Shown here: positions 23,181 through 31,529 of the stretch, in pieces
Numbering within the stretch: position 1 is the stretch's first letter
Layout of the letters: each line of letters opens with the position of its first letter
From: CBDBUR01 sp965212075
GTDB lineage: Bacteria > Pseudomonadota > Alphaproteobacteria > JAPOUT01 > G958296285
Assembly (NCBI GenBank): GCA_965212075.1
Contig: OZ243043.1
Span: forward strand, 186,001-250,000
Reading direction: 5' to 3'
DNA length: 64,000 nt
Notes under the pieces: model-generated
Databases searched by the model: none
What the model saw: only the letters and a program-made list of their open reading frames with translations
Told to the model about the DNA's origin: nothing
Translations under genes and position numbers: made by a program

Positions 23181-24611
23181 TTACGCAAGCCGGTCAAACA
23201 GAGCGGGGTAGCGATCGGCCCAAGGGTGTGCCTCCTCCAACTGCGCGGCGAGTTGAAACAAAATCGCCTCGTCGCCGAAGCGCGCGGTGAACATGACGCC
23301 GATCGGCAGGCCGTCATCGCTCCAGCACAAAGGCACCGACATCGCAGGCTGGCCGGTCATATTGGCAAGGCCGGTATAAGGCATGATCTCGCGGTGAAGG
23401 TCATTAAACCGATCAACATCCTCGCTCATCGTATCGATCGTGCCCAGCGCGAAGTTTTTGACCCCGAACACCGGACAGAGATAGAGGTCATAGGTTTGGT
23501 GAAAGGCGGCGACGCGGCGGCCCAGCGCGTGGATAAAGTTCACGGCGCGGACATAGTCTTCGCCGCTGGTTTTGCGGCCCCATTCGGCGATGCGCCATGT
23601 AGCGCGTTCCACTTCGCTCTCGTCGATTGGTCGCGCGCGCGCCTCGCCGGTCTGCGCGAGCGTGAGCGCGACATTGACGCCGATCAAATTGATCTGGTGG
23701 AAGCCCATCTCCTGCGGATTGAGCTCTGGCGCGGCCTCTTCAATATGATGGCCGAGCGCCTCGCAATGTTTTGCGGCCTGCTGGATTGCGCGGATGGTGT
23801 CTTGATCGGGCTGGCTGCCATCGCCGCGCTTTGTGTTGAAGGCGATGCGCAAGGGTTTCGGTTTTATTTTCATTTCGTCAAGGAAGGGTCGTTGCGGTGT
23901 CGGCGCGTGATAGGGGTCGCCGAGCGCGGGCGCGCAGGTGGCGTCGAGGGCGGCGGCGCTGTCGCGCACCGAGCGCGACACGACATGATTGCACGACATG
24001 CCTGCCCAGCCTTCGCCGCGATCGGGTGCCATCGAGACGCGCGCGCGGGTGGGTTTGATGCCGAACAGGCCGCAGGCGGCGGCCGGCAGACGAATGGAGC
24101 CGCCGCCATCGCTGGCATGGGCGAGCGGCACGATCCCCGCCGCGACCGCCGCCGCCGCGCCGCCGCTTGATCCGCCCGGAGACAGGTCAAACTGCCAAGG
24201 ATTTTTTGTTGCGCCATATTTATGCGGCTCGGTTGTTCCGGTCAGGCCGAATTCGGGCGAGTTGGTTTTGCCGAAAATGACAAAACCGGCTTTGATGTAG
24301 CGCTCAACGAGCGCGCTGTGATGATCGGCGATGAGGTCTTTAAAGATTTCGGTGCTGGAATCGGTGATTGTGTCTTTGAACATCACGTGGAGATTTTTCA
24401 GCAGAAAGGGGACGCCGCCAAACGGCCCGAAAGGATTTTGTCGGGCGGTGTCGCGGGCGACATCATCGTGGCGCATAACGATCGCGTTCAACTTGGGATT
24501 GAGCCGGTCAGCGAGGGCGAGCGCGGCATCAAGCGCTTCGCTGGCGCTGATCTCGCGCTTCTGGATGGCCGCGGCGAGTCCCAGCCCATCAAATTTGATA
24601 TAATCCTCCAT
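23181..24611 (-). CDS. Amidase-signature family hydrolase
   Basis: 476 residues. The Ser-cisSer-Lys triad can be located: Lys in FGGVPFLLKNL (about 74), and both Ser in DLSPGGSSGGAAAAVAAG (about 150-167), followed by ASDGGGSIRLPAAACGLFGIKPTR. The C-terminal NMTGQPAMSVPL with GLPIGVMFTARFGDE is typical. Close relatives include 6-aminohexanoate cyclic-dimer hydrolase and general aryl-acylamidases; substrate cannot be set. It is not GatA, since no gatB or gatC lies nearby. The gene is divergent from the subtilase-like operon with a 56-base spacer. Confidence 0.9.
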   Translation of the reverse strand: MEDYIKFDGLGLAAAIQKREISASEALDAALALADRLNPKLNAIVMRHDDVARDTARQNPFGPFGGVPFLLKNLHVMFKDTITDSSTEIFKDLIADHHSALVERYIKAGFVIFGKTNSPEFGLTGTTEPHKYGATKNPWQFDLSPGGSSGGAAAAVAAGIVPLAHASDGGGSIRLPAAACGLFGIKPTRARVSMAPDRGEGWAGMSCNHVVSRSVRDSAAALDATCAPALGDPYHAPTPQRPFLDEMKIKPKPLRIAFNTKRGDGSQPDQDTIRAIQQAAKHCEALGHHIEEAAPELNPQEMGFHQINLIGVNVALTLAQTGEARARPIDESEVERATWRIAEWGRKTSGEDYVRAVNFIHALGRRVAAFHQTYDLYLCPVFGVKNFALGTIDTMSEDVDRFNDLHREIMPYTGLANMTGQPAMSVPLCWSDDGLPIGVMFTARFGDEAILFQLAAQLEEAHPWADRYPALFDRLA

Positions 24612-24667
24612 TGCGACTGTGATATTATACTATTTCGGCATCTGATGTATAGAGCGAGGTTATCTCC

Positions 24668-25942
24668 GTGCGGCTTTGGCAGCGTCATTTTTGGGTAAAA
24701 GATATTTTTGTTCTAGTTGCCATTTTGGGCATGATGCTCGTCGGCTGCGGAGGGGGAGGAAGCGGTGGTTCAGATTCCATCGTGTTAAATCCACGGCTGA
24801 ACCGACCACCGATCGCAGATCAGGCGCTGGATTATACTTTAGGGACACCCGATCCTTTTTTCATGGACGGCGGCGCGGGGGCGGGCATCGTTGGTATGAC
24901 CACAAGAAGATATGCTGCTAGCAGGCTTGTCTTAGGCAATGAGATAAGAAGTTTAGCGATTGCTCCGTCAGGTAATCAGATTTTTGATTATTTTGACCTT
25001 AATTTAGCGCCCCGTGAGGTCAGAGAGGAATGGCGCAGAGGCTGGACAGGCCAAGGGAGTTCCGTTCTGGTTGTTGATGGTTTTACGCCTGCTGATTTGA
25101 GGTTGGCGGAGATGGGGTTGGTAGAGACTCATGGCTTTGCTTCCATATTTTCTGTTTTGGCGACCGGGAATGGCGCGAGTTTATATGCCCTGACCGCGCC
25201 TGTTGGGGGTCAAATCTATGGGGCCGACGGTGTGCGCGCTGCTTTTAATACTGATAATATGCCTGTGAATTCTGTAACGTCTTTTGATGTGGTCAATGCG
25301 AGCTTCGGTCGTAGTCCACAGACTGATCCTGCGCTGCGAGCGGCTGGAATTGCTGAGGTTCAAGCCGAAGCATTTTTTCGGGATATGAAAGGTCTTGGAG
25401 GTGCTGGGACTGTCTTGGAGCGTCGTGCATTGGATGCGGTGCTCACGAAAGCTGCAGGTAATGATGGCATGGATGCGGGTCTTTTGCCGGATAATCTCGC
25501 CTTTGTGGGAGATGAGAGTATCGGAACGCGTGTTTTGATCGTCGGCGCGCTGACCAGCTATTATGATAATGATAACCCCGCGCAGCTTGCGCAGAGCAGC
25601 AATGTTGCTGGCAGCAATCCGAATATTCGCGCGCGCTTTCTCGTGGATAATGGGTTCGCGCCTTTTAACACTATTGTTACTATTGGTGGGGTTAATCAGG
25701 ATGCAGAGATTGCCTTCACCACCTTGTTTGGGACATCTTTTGCCGCGCCGCGGGTTGCGGGCTATGCGGCGATTGTGCGGCACAAATTCCCGAACCTGAC
25801 GGGAGTCAATACGGCGGACATCATGTTAGAGACCGCGACCTATGAAGGCTTGGTTTGTTTTCCCAACTGCGCGGAAAACATTTATGGGCAGGGGCGCGTG
25901 GATATCGGTGCTGCCCTCGCGCCGATTGGCGATATGAGGTAG
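24668..25942 (+). CDS. Subtilase (S8)-like lipoprotein 1, type A
   Basis: 424 residues from GTG 24668 (CGAGG about eight bases upstream). Lipobox LVGC with Cys27 and a Gly/Ser linker follow. A segment GTPDPFFMDGG (about 59-69) is shared by all four paralogues. The S8 core can be followed: Asp137 in VLVVDGF, His155 in ETHGFAS, SFDVVNASFG, oxyanion Asn265 in KAAGNDG, and Ser357 in GTSFAAPRVAGYAA. Asp and His are only 18 apart, much closer than in subtilisin. A Cys pair (VCFPNC) and ENIYGQGRVDIGAALAP close the protein. Likely a lipid-anchored protease; no propeptide domain is obvious. Confidence 0.82.
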   Translation: MRLWQRHFWVKDIFVLVAILGMMLVGCGGGGSGGSDSIVLNPRLNRPPIADQALDYTLGTPDPFFMDGGAGAGIVGMTTRRYAASRLVLGNEIRSLAIAPSGNQIFDYFDLNLAPREVREEWRRGWTGQGSSVLVVDGFTPADLRLAEMGLVETHGFASIFSVLATGNGASLYALTAPVGGQIYGADGVRAAFNTDNMPVNSVTSFDVVNASFGRSPQTDPALRAAGIAEVQAEAFFRDMKGLGGAGTVLERRALDAVLTKAAGNDGMDAGLLPDNLAFVGDESIGTRVLIVGALTSYYDNDNPAQLAQSSNVAGSNPNIRARFLVDNGFAPFNTIVTIGGVNQDAEIAFTTLFGTSFAAPRVAGYAAIVRHKFPNLTGVNTADIMLETATYEGLVCFPNCAENIYGQGRVDIGAALAPIGDMR

Positions 25943-25951
25943 AGGGTTGAG

Positions 25952-27325
25952 ATGTTGTTGCGCATTTTGCGGCAGATTGACTTTTGGATGAAGAACTTTC
26001 GGATGAAGAACTTTCGGATGAAGAAGGTCTTTTTGTTATTGGCTGTCTTTGGACTAATGTTGGCTGCGGGCTGCGGTTCGGGCGGAGGGAGTTCGGTTGC
26101 CGGAACGCAAGACCCAAACATACCGCCGATGATGCAGCAGCCAGAGCGTCCGCCAATCACGCCGCCGCTGCCGCCACCACCGCCTGATCCTTTTGAAATA
26201 GGAACGCCCGATTCTTTTTTTATGGAGGATGGCGCGTTTGAGACAAACAATGGCGGCACGAGCATCGTTGATATGACGGAGATGAGCTATGAGAGCACGG
26301 AGATATTAGGCGCGACGATCGTGGGGCTCCCGGGTTCGGGTCTTATCATCATTGACCCTCCAGACAATTCGCCGTTTGATGTTGGGCTGCCCCCCGCGGG
26401 TGTCAAAGAGGCGTGGCGTGAGGGCTGGACGGGCGAAGGTGTCCCGGTTCTGATCGCTGATTGTTTTGAGCTTAATCCTCTCAACCGTCTGGAATGTCCA
26501 CCCGCGCATGGCTATTCTGTGTTGTTTTCGCTTTTGGCGACCGCGCCGCATGCGAGTGTTTATGTGACGGATGCTTTTGGCCCACGGGCTTATGGAACGC
26601 GTGGTGTGCTCGGCGCATTTCGGGCTGATGAGCCTGTGGGGTCTTTAAGATCTTTTGATGTGGTCAATGTGAGCTTTGGCCTCACAGAGCTGGTGGCTGA
26701 TGCCGCCCGTCGAGACGCGCGGGTCGCAGAATATCAAAGAACCAGTCTCTTTTTTGCGGATTTGAAAGGCGAAAGTTTTGTTTTGGGCGGTCTTGCGGGG
26801 GATGCGGTGGTGACGAAGTCAGCGAGCAATGATGATGGCGCTGATGCGGGTCATCTGCCGGATAATGTTGCCTTTGTGATTGATCCGAGCATTGGTCCGC
26901 GCGTTTTGATCGTCGGCGCGACGAGGGGCTATTACGATGATGATGTGGGCGCGGAGATGGCTACATACAGCAATGTTGCTGGCAGCAATTCGGCTATTCG
27001 CGATCGCTTTGTTGTGGCGAATGGGGACTCGCCTTTTGCCGGACGCGTGCGTATTAGCGGTCAGCCTGTCAATCCAGTTGATATCAATCCGATCAATAGT
27101 GTCGGCACGTCATTTGCCGCGCCGCGGGTTGCGGGTTATGCGGCGATTGTGCGGCAAAAATTCCCGAACCTCACGGGAGCGAATACAGCGACCATCATGT
27201 TGGACACCGCGACCTATGAAGGTTTGATGTGTAATATTCCGCCTAGCAGTTGCGCGGAAAACATTTACGGTCAGGGGCGCGTGGATATCGGCGCCGCCCT
27301 CGCGCCCTCTGGCCAAATGAGGTAG
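25952..27325 (+). CDS. Subtilase (S8)-like lipoprotein 2, type B
   Basis: 457 residues from ATG 25952 (GAGGG upstream). The lipobox is LAAGC (Cys41). The region before it contains MKNFR twice, a 15-base duplication, so ATG 26018 (MKKVFLLL) may be the original start. A Pro-rich linker (about 58-80) precedes GTPDSFFMEDG. Core residues: Asp170 in LIADCFE, His186 in AHGYSVLFS, Asn293 in KSASNDDG, Ser387 in GTSFAAPRVAGYAA. Type B differs from type A by a Cys right after the Asp and a second Cys (182) before the His, a possible disulfide. It ends GAALAPSGQMR. Confidence 0.82.
   Translation: MLLRILRQIDFWMKNFRMKNFRMKKVFLLLAVFGLMLAAGCGSGGGSSVAGTQDPNIPPMMQQPERPPITPPLPPPPPDPFEIGTPDSFFMEDGAFETNNGGTSIVDMTEMSYESTEILGATIVGLPGSGLIIIDPPDNSPFDVGLPPAGVKEAWREGWTGEGVPVLIADCFELNPLNRLECPPAHGYSVLFSLLATAPHASVYVTDAFGPRAYGTRGVLGAFRADEPVGSLRSFDVVNVSFGLTELVADAARRDARVAEYQRTSLFFADLKGESFVLGGLAGDAVVTKSASNDDGADAGHLPDNVAFVIDPSIGPRVLIVGATRGYYDDDVGAEMATYSNVAGSNSAIRDRFVVANGDSPFAGRVRISGQPVNPVDINPINSVGTSFAAPRVAGYAAIVRQKFPNLTGANTATIMLDTATYEGLMCNIPPSSCAENIYGQGRVDIGAALAPSGQMR
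25988..26025. repeat. 15-bp tandem repeat in the signal region of lipoprotein 2
   Basis: ATGAAGAACTTTCGG at 25988 and 26003, then ATGAAGAAG at 26018. It yields three successive in-frame Met codons before the signal-peptide core. Confidence 0.93.
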
Positions 27326-27327
27326 TG

Positions 27328-28620
27328 ATGTTGTTGAGCGCTCGTTTCATTTTGTATTTTGGTCTTGCCTTTTTTGGCATGATGCTTACAGGCTGCGGTG
27401 GTGGAGGGAGTTCGGTTGCCGGAATGCCGGACATGCAGCCGCCGGACATGCAACAGCCGCCGCCAACCCCAGACCAGCTGCCCACTGCCGATCCCTCAGC
27501 CTCAGTCTCGGCAGATAACCCGCTAAACCCACCGCAGTCAGGCCCGCCGCCACCAAACCCCGTGCCGCCAGACTCACAGGCTCCACGGGTTTTTACTGAA
27601 GGACCGCAAGATCCTTTTTTCATGTCCGGCGGCCAGGGGGCGCGCTTCGTCAATACAGACACACGCGTATATAGTAATATGAATATATTAGGCGTGGGGA
27701 TAGCGGGGACGGGTGGTTCTTTCGGCGTCAGATTAGCGCCCAGTGATGTCAGAGGGGAATGGAACAATGGCTGGTCGGGCCAAGGGCGTTCCGTTCTGAT
27801 CGTTGATGATTTTAATAATCATCATGGTTATTTTGTGATGTTTTCTCTTTTAGCGGCTGCGCCGCGCGCGAATGTCTATGGCCTGACCGGGCCTATTAGA
27901 GGTGTGAACTACGGGGACGGCGGTGTGCGCGCCGCTTTTAATGCACCCGGAAATCCTGCGTCTTTTGATGTGGTCAATGCGAGCTTCGGCGCCGATCTCA
28001 TTCCTAATCTTAATCCGCAAAACCCTCGGGTCGCTGCGTGGGGCAATAACATATTTTTTCGGGATATGAGAGGCCAGGGGCCTTTCTTGGGCGCGCGCGC
28101 GGTGGATGCGGTGCTTGTGAAAGCTGCGGGCAATGATGGTGGCGCTGATGCGGGTCATTTGCCGGATCATGTTGCCCTTGTGGGCGATGCGAGCATTGGT
28201 CCGCGCGTTTTGATCGTCGGCGCGACGGATGGCTATTATAATAACGGCGCTGGCGCGCAGATTGCTGCATACAGCAATCGCGCTGGCAGCAATGCGAATG
28301 TTCGCGCGCGCTTTCTTGTAGCGAATGGGGACGCACCTTTTACTGATAGCTCTATTAGTGTTGGGGGTCAGCCTGTGGATGTTTTCACTAGCACAAGCAG
28401 AAGAGCAGGGACATCTTTTGCTGCGCCGCGGGTTGCGGGCTATGCGGCGCTTATGCGGCATAAATTCCCAAACCTGTTGGGACACCAGACGGCGGACATC
28501 ATGTTAGAGACCGCGACCTATCAAGGTTTGGTTTGTTTTCCCAACTGCGCGGAAAACATTTACGGTCAGGGGCGCGTGGATATCGGCGCCGCCCTCGCGC
28601 CGATTGGCAGTATGAGATAA
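27328..28620 (+). CDS. Subtilase (S8)-like lipoprotein 3, type A
   Basis: 430 residues from ATG 27328, two bases after the previous stop, with TGAGGT upstream. Lipobox LTGC (Cys23). A long Pro/Asp/Met linker (about 33-92, repeated PDMQ) leads to GPQDPFFMSGG. Core: Asp160 in LIVDDF, His166 in HHGYFVMFS, SFDVVNASFG, Asn269 in KAAGNDGG, Ser363 in GTSFAAPRVAGYAA. Only six residues separate Asp and His, the shortest of the four, so the loop usual in S8 enzymes is gone. Closest to lipoprotein 1 (same VCFPNC and MLETATY). A longer frame to 27250 lies inside lipoprotein 2 and is not used. Confidence 0.82.
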   Translation: MLLSARFILYFGLAFFGMMLTGCGGGGSSVAGMPDMQPPDMQQPPPTPDQLPTADPSASVSADNPLNPPQSGPPPPNPVPPDSQAPRVFTEGPQDPFFMSGGQGARFVNTDTRVYSNMNILGVGIAGTGGSFGVRLAPSDVRGEWNNGWSGQGRSVLIVDDFNNHHGYFVMFSLLAAAPRANVYGLTGPIRGVNYGDGGVRAAFNAPGNPASFDVVNASFGADLIPNLNPQNPRVAAWGNNIFFRDMRGQGPFLGARAVDAVLVKAAGNDGGADAGHLPDHVALVGDASIGPRVLIVGATDGYYNNGAGAQIAAYSNRAGSNANVRARFLVANGDAPFTDSSISVGGQPVDVFTSTSRRAGTSFAAPRVAGYAALMRHKFPNLLGHQTADIMLETATYQGLVCFPNCAENIYGQGRVDIGAALAPIGSMR

Positions 28621-28638
28621 ATGAGAAAGGAGATGAAA

Positions 28639-29865
28639 ATGTTGACGATATTACTGCGCTTTGGATCATTGCGCTTTGGCTTGGTTTTATGTTTTTGTGG
28701 GCTCGCTGTCGGCTGCGGTGGTGGTGGAGGCGGCAGCACGGTCCCATCGGGTCCGATGTCCCCGTCGGGTCCGATGTCCTCGACGGGAACGCCTGATCCT
28801 TTTTTCATGGCGGACGGTGCATTTGAGAGGAACAATGGCGGGGCGAGCATCGTTGGTATGACAGAGATGAACTATCTGCGCACGGAGATATTGGGCGTGA
28901 CAATTTCTGGCGTGTCCGCTGGCGATACTTCGTTTGATATTAACCTGCCGCCTGCAGATGTCAAAAGAGCGTGGCGCGATGGCTGGACGGGCGAAGGCGT
29001 TCCGGCAATGATCATTGACTGTTTTGAGGTTTCTGATGCTTGCGAATCGCATGGTTATGCTGTTTTGTTTTCGCTTTTGGCGAGCGCGCCGCGGGCGAAC
29101 ATCTATGTAACGGATTCAGGTACTGGCGATCTAGACTATGGAGATCGCGGTGTGCTCGGTGCATTTCGGGCTAATCAGCCTGTGAGGTCTGTAACGTCTT
29201 TTCGTGTGGTCAATGTGAGCTTTAACTTTAACCCGGTGGATGATGCTGCTGAAAGGGAGATGGCTGTCGCAGACTATCAAAGAGATGATCCCGTTTTTCA
29301 GGATTTGAGAGGCGATGGACCTATTTTAGACCGCCGTGCGGCGGATGCGGTGGTGACGCAGGCGGCGAGCAATGAAGAGGGCGATGATACGGGTCATATA
29401 CCGGACATTCTCGCTCATGTGCGCGATGATAGTATAAGGCCGCGCCTTTTGCTCGTCGGCGCGACGCAGGGCTATTATAATGATGGTGCGGGCGCGGACA
29501 TCGCTTCTTACAGCAATATTGCTGGCAGCAATCCGGATATTCGCGCGCGCTTTGTTTTGGCGAATGGGGACGCACCGTTTAGCGCGCTGGTAAGGATTAG
29601 CGACGGGTCTTCTTCCCCCATAGATGTCGATCCCAGCGACGAGCGCACCTCCGGCACGTCGTTTGCCGCGCCGCGGGTCGCGGGTTATGCGGCGCTTGTG
29701 CGGCAAAAGTTCCCGAACCTGACGGGAGTCAATACGGCGGACATTATATTGGACACGGCGACTTATGAAGGTCTGGTCTGCAATCCTAATTGTGCAGAAA
29801 ACATTTACGGTCAGGGGCGCGTGGATATAGGCGCTGCGCTTGCCCCCAGCGGTTCAATGAGATAG
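28639..29865 (+). CDS. Subtilase (S8)-like lipoprotein 4, type B
   Basis: 408 residues from ATG 28639, which has AAAGGAG six bases upstream (ATG 28621 and 28633 are weaker). Lipobox LAVGC (Cys26), then a Gly-rich linker and SGPMSPSGPMSS from an 18-base duplication (28747-28782). Core: Asp127 in MIIDCFE, His138 in SHGYAVLFS, RVVNVSF, Asn245 in QAASNEEG, Ser341 in GTSFAAPRVAGYAA. The type B Cys pair is at 128 and 135. It ends GAALAPSGSMR like lipoprotein 2. It is 18 bases after gene 3 and 9 bases before gene 5 of the operon. Confidence 0.82.
   Translation: MLTILLRFGSLRFGLVLCFCGLAVGCGGGGGGSTVPSGPMSPSGPMSSTGTPDPFFMADGAFERNNGGASIVGMTEMNYLRTEILGVTISGVSAGDTSFDINLPPADVKRAWRDGWTGEGVPAMIIDCFEVSDACESHGYAVLFSLLASAPRANIYVTDSGTGDLDYGDRGVLGAFRANQPVRSVTSFRVVNVSFNFNPVDDAAEREMAVADYQRDDPVFQDLRGDGPILDRRAADAVVTQAASNEEGDDTGHIPDILAHVRDDSIRPRLLLVGATQGYYNDGAGADIASYSNIAGSNPDIRARFVLANGDAPFSALVRISDGSSSPIDVDPSDERTSGTSFAAPRVAGYAALVRQKFPNLTGVNTADIILDTATYEGLVCNPNCAENIYGQGRVDIGAALAPSGSMR
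28747..28782. repeat. 18-bp tandem repeat in lipoprotein 4 linker
   Basis: TCGGGTCCGATGTCCCCG at 28747 and a copy with one change at 28765. It encodes two SGPMS units in the linker after the lipid anchor. Confidence 0.9.
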
Positions 29866-29874
29866 GAGGTAGAT

Positions 29875-30489
29875 ATGTTGTTGCGACTCTGTTTTATTTT
29901 GTGTTTTTGTTTTGTCAGCGCAGCGCCCGCCTTTGCGGCGGATGATGCGCATCGGCGGATGTTGGCGCGCTTTGCGCTGGCCGCCGAGCGGCAAAATTTA
30001 AAACCGGCTCTGCCTTGGATCACGCGATTCAGTTTTGAGAATAGGCCTGCCGAGCTCACTTTGGCGGACGGGCAATATCTTTATCGCCGCCCGGAGGTCG
30101 TGCACTCGGCCTATGATAGCTCGGTGACCCATGATCTCGGGCATTTTTATCGGCCTTCCAAGCCGCGCATGAATATGGTTGCTCATTATAGCGGCTGGCA
30201 TAAGGGCGAGGTTTTCACTTTCGGCTTTGATACGGGGTTTTCTGCGGCGAAGATTAAGATGGAGCCAGCGTTTTTCATAGGCTATACGCGGGCGTTTCAG
30301 GTCGCAGAGCTGACTCATATCACTTTGGGTGTGGGCTCTTGGTTTGGCGGCAGGGTTTCGGAAAAGCCTTGTTTGGATTCTTACGATCGGGAATATTGGT
30401 GTCCGGCGCTGACCGCGTGGACGGATTACGCGCCGCCGCGCCGCCGCTTAAGCCGTTATGTTCATGTCGTTTTGACCCGCCGCTTTTAA
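29875..30489 (+). CDS. Exported protein of the subtilase operon, possible small barrel
   Basis: 204 residues. A signal peptide (about 1-21, SAAPAFAAD) is preceded by AGGAGG at proper spacing. The mature part has alternating strands (GEVFTFGFDTGFSAAKIKMEPAFFIGYTRAF, ITLGVGSWFGG) and ends VHVVLTRRF, with the terminal Phe common in outer-membrane barrels. Two Cys (about 171 and 180) could form a disulfide. No family is recognised. It is the last gene of the five-gene operon, nine bases after lipoprotein 4, so it probably serves the same surface system. Confidence 0.68.
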   Translation: MLLRLCFILCFCFVSAAPAFAADDAHRRMLARFALAAERQNLKPALPWITRFSFENRPAELTLADGQYLYRRPEVVHSAYDSSVTHDLGHFYRPSKPRMNMVAHYSGWHKGEVFTFGFDTGFSAAKIKMEPAFFIGYTRAFQVAELTHITLGVGSWFGGRVSEKPCLDSYDREYWCPALTAWTDYAPPRRRLSRYVHVVLTRRF

Positions 30490-30511
30490 CGGCGCGGGCA
30501 GCAAAAAGGTT

Positions 30512-31426
30512 TTAGACGGGCTCCCAGTCAAACACGCCGCCGGTATGCTCCAAGCCGGGCGCGGTGCCGCTAATTGCGGGGAAGCCGTGTGAGAGCAGAG
30601 TTTCCGCCGTCCATCCTTCCATGCGCGCCGCATTTTGCAGAGGGCGGGGCTGGCTCATCATGACGACTTCATTGCCGCGCGCGACGATCATCTGTCCGGA
30701 GACTTTGCATTGAGGCGCGCTCAGCGCGACCGCGACCTGTGCGACTTGATCGGCGCGGGTCAATTGTTTGATGCGCTCCATGCGCTTGGCGGCTTCTTCG
30801 TCTTTGATCGGGATTGTCGCGATCATGCGCGTCCACGCAAAAGGCGCGATGACGTTGGAGCGGACATTTTTGAGCGCGCCCTCCATCGCGATGATGCGCG
30901 ACAGGCCCGCGACGCCCATTTTTGCGGCGGCGTAATTGGCTTGGCCGACATTGCCGATGATGCCCGACGTTGATGTGAACAGCACATAGCTGCCTTCCTG
31001 CTGTTCGCGGAAATGCTCTATTGATGCGCGGCTGATATTGAACGCGCCTTTGAGGTGAACATTGATGATGATGTCCCAATCTTCCTCTGACATTTTGTGG
31101 AACATGCCGTCGCGCAGGATACCGGCGGGAGAGATGACCGCATGGAGGCCGCCAAACGTATCGAGCGCTTGGGCGACCATATTTTTGGCGCCGCTCATTT
31201 CGGCGATGGTGTCGGAGCTAGCGGCGGCCTCGCCGCCTTGCTTGGCGATTTCATCAACGACAAGCTGCGCGGGAGAGGCATCGCCGCTATCGCCACCGGC
31301 GACTCCGCCGCCTAAATCATTGACGATGACTTTCGCACCTTCCTTTGCCGCGAGCAGCGCGCATTCGCGTCCGATGCCGCGCGCGCCGCCGGTCACCAGC
31401 ACGACTTTATTGTCTAGAACACCCAT
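30512..31426 (-). CDS. SDR-family dehydrogenase (HSD17B4-like, acyl-CoA type)
   Basis: 304 residues. NAD(P) site VTGGARGIGRECALLAAKEGAKVIVNDLGG, then LRDGMFHKMSEEDWD, catalytic Ser in FTSTSG and YxxxK in NYAAAKMG. The long nucleotide-binding insert (GGGVAGGDSGDASPAQLVVDEI) matches the dehydrogenase unit of peroxisomal multifunctional enzyme type 2, which oxidises (3R)-hydroxyacyl-CoA. About 50 extra C-terminal residues are unassigned. With the two acyl-CoA dehydrogenases nearby it may belong to a fatty or steroid acyl oxidation route, but it is a separate transcription unit. Confidence 0.85.
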   Translation of the reverse strand: MGVLDNKVVLVTGGARGIGRECALLAAKEGAKVIVNDLGGGVAGGDSGDASPAQLVVDEIAKQGGEAAASSDTIAEMSGAKNMVAQALDTFGGLHAVISPAGILRDGMFHKMSEEDWDIIINVHLKGAFNISRASIEHFREQQEGSYVLFTSTSGIIGNVGQANYAAAKMGVAGLSRIIAMEGALKNVRSNVIAPFAWTRMIATIPIKDEEAAKRMERIKQLTRADQVAQVAVALSAPQCKVSGQMIVARGNEVVMMSQPRPLQNAARMEGWTAETLLSHGFPAISGTAPGLEHTGGVFDWEPV

Positions 31427-31492
31427 GAGTTATTCTCCCTTTATGTTTTTTCCGGTTTTATGTTATCGGCGAAGCGAAGGCGAGGCAAGCGT

Positions 31493-31529
31493 GAATCATT
31501 CTTCTGAATCATTCCTCTGAATCATTTTT
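31493..31529. repeat. 13-bp tandem repeat at the pgk 3' end
   Basis: GAATCATTCTTCT at 31493, GAATCATTCCTCT at 31506, GAATCATTTTT at 31519. Each copy carries a GANTC site. The last copy contains the pgk stop (minus strand). Confidence 0.85.

Noticed and set aside
23145..24170. 341-residue plus-strand frame opposite the amidase
   Set aside because: It is the antisense of a clear amidase; composition is Arg/Ala-rich and there is no ribosome site or family motif.
25181..29706. Minus-strand frames across the subtilase genes
   Set aside because: They recur at the same place in each paralogue because the plus-strand genes are homologous; no start signals or motifs.
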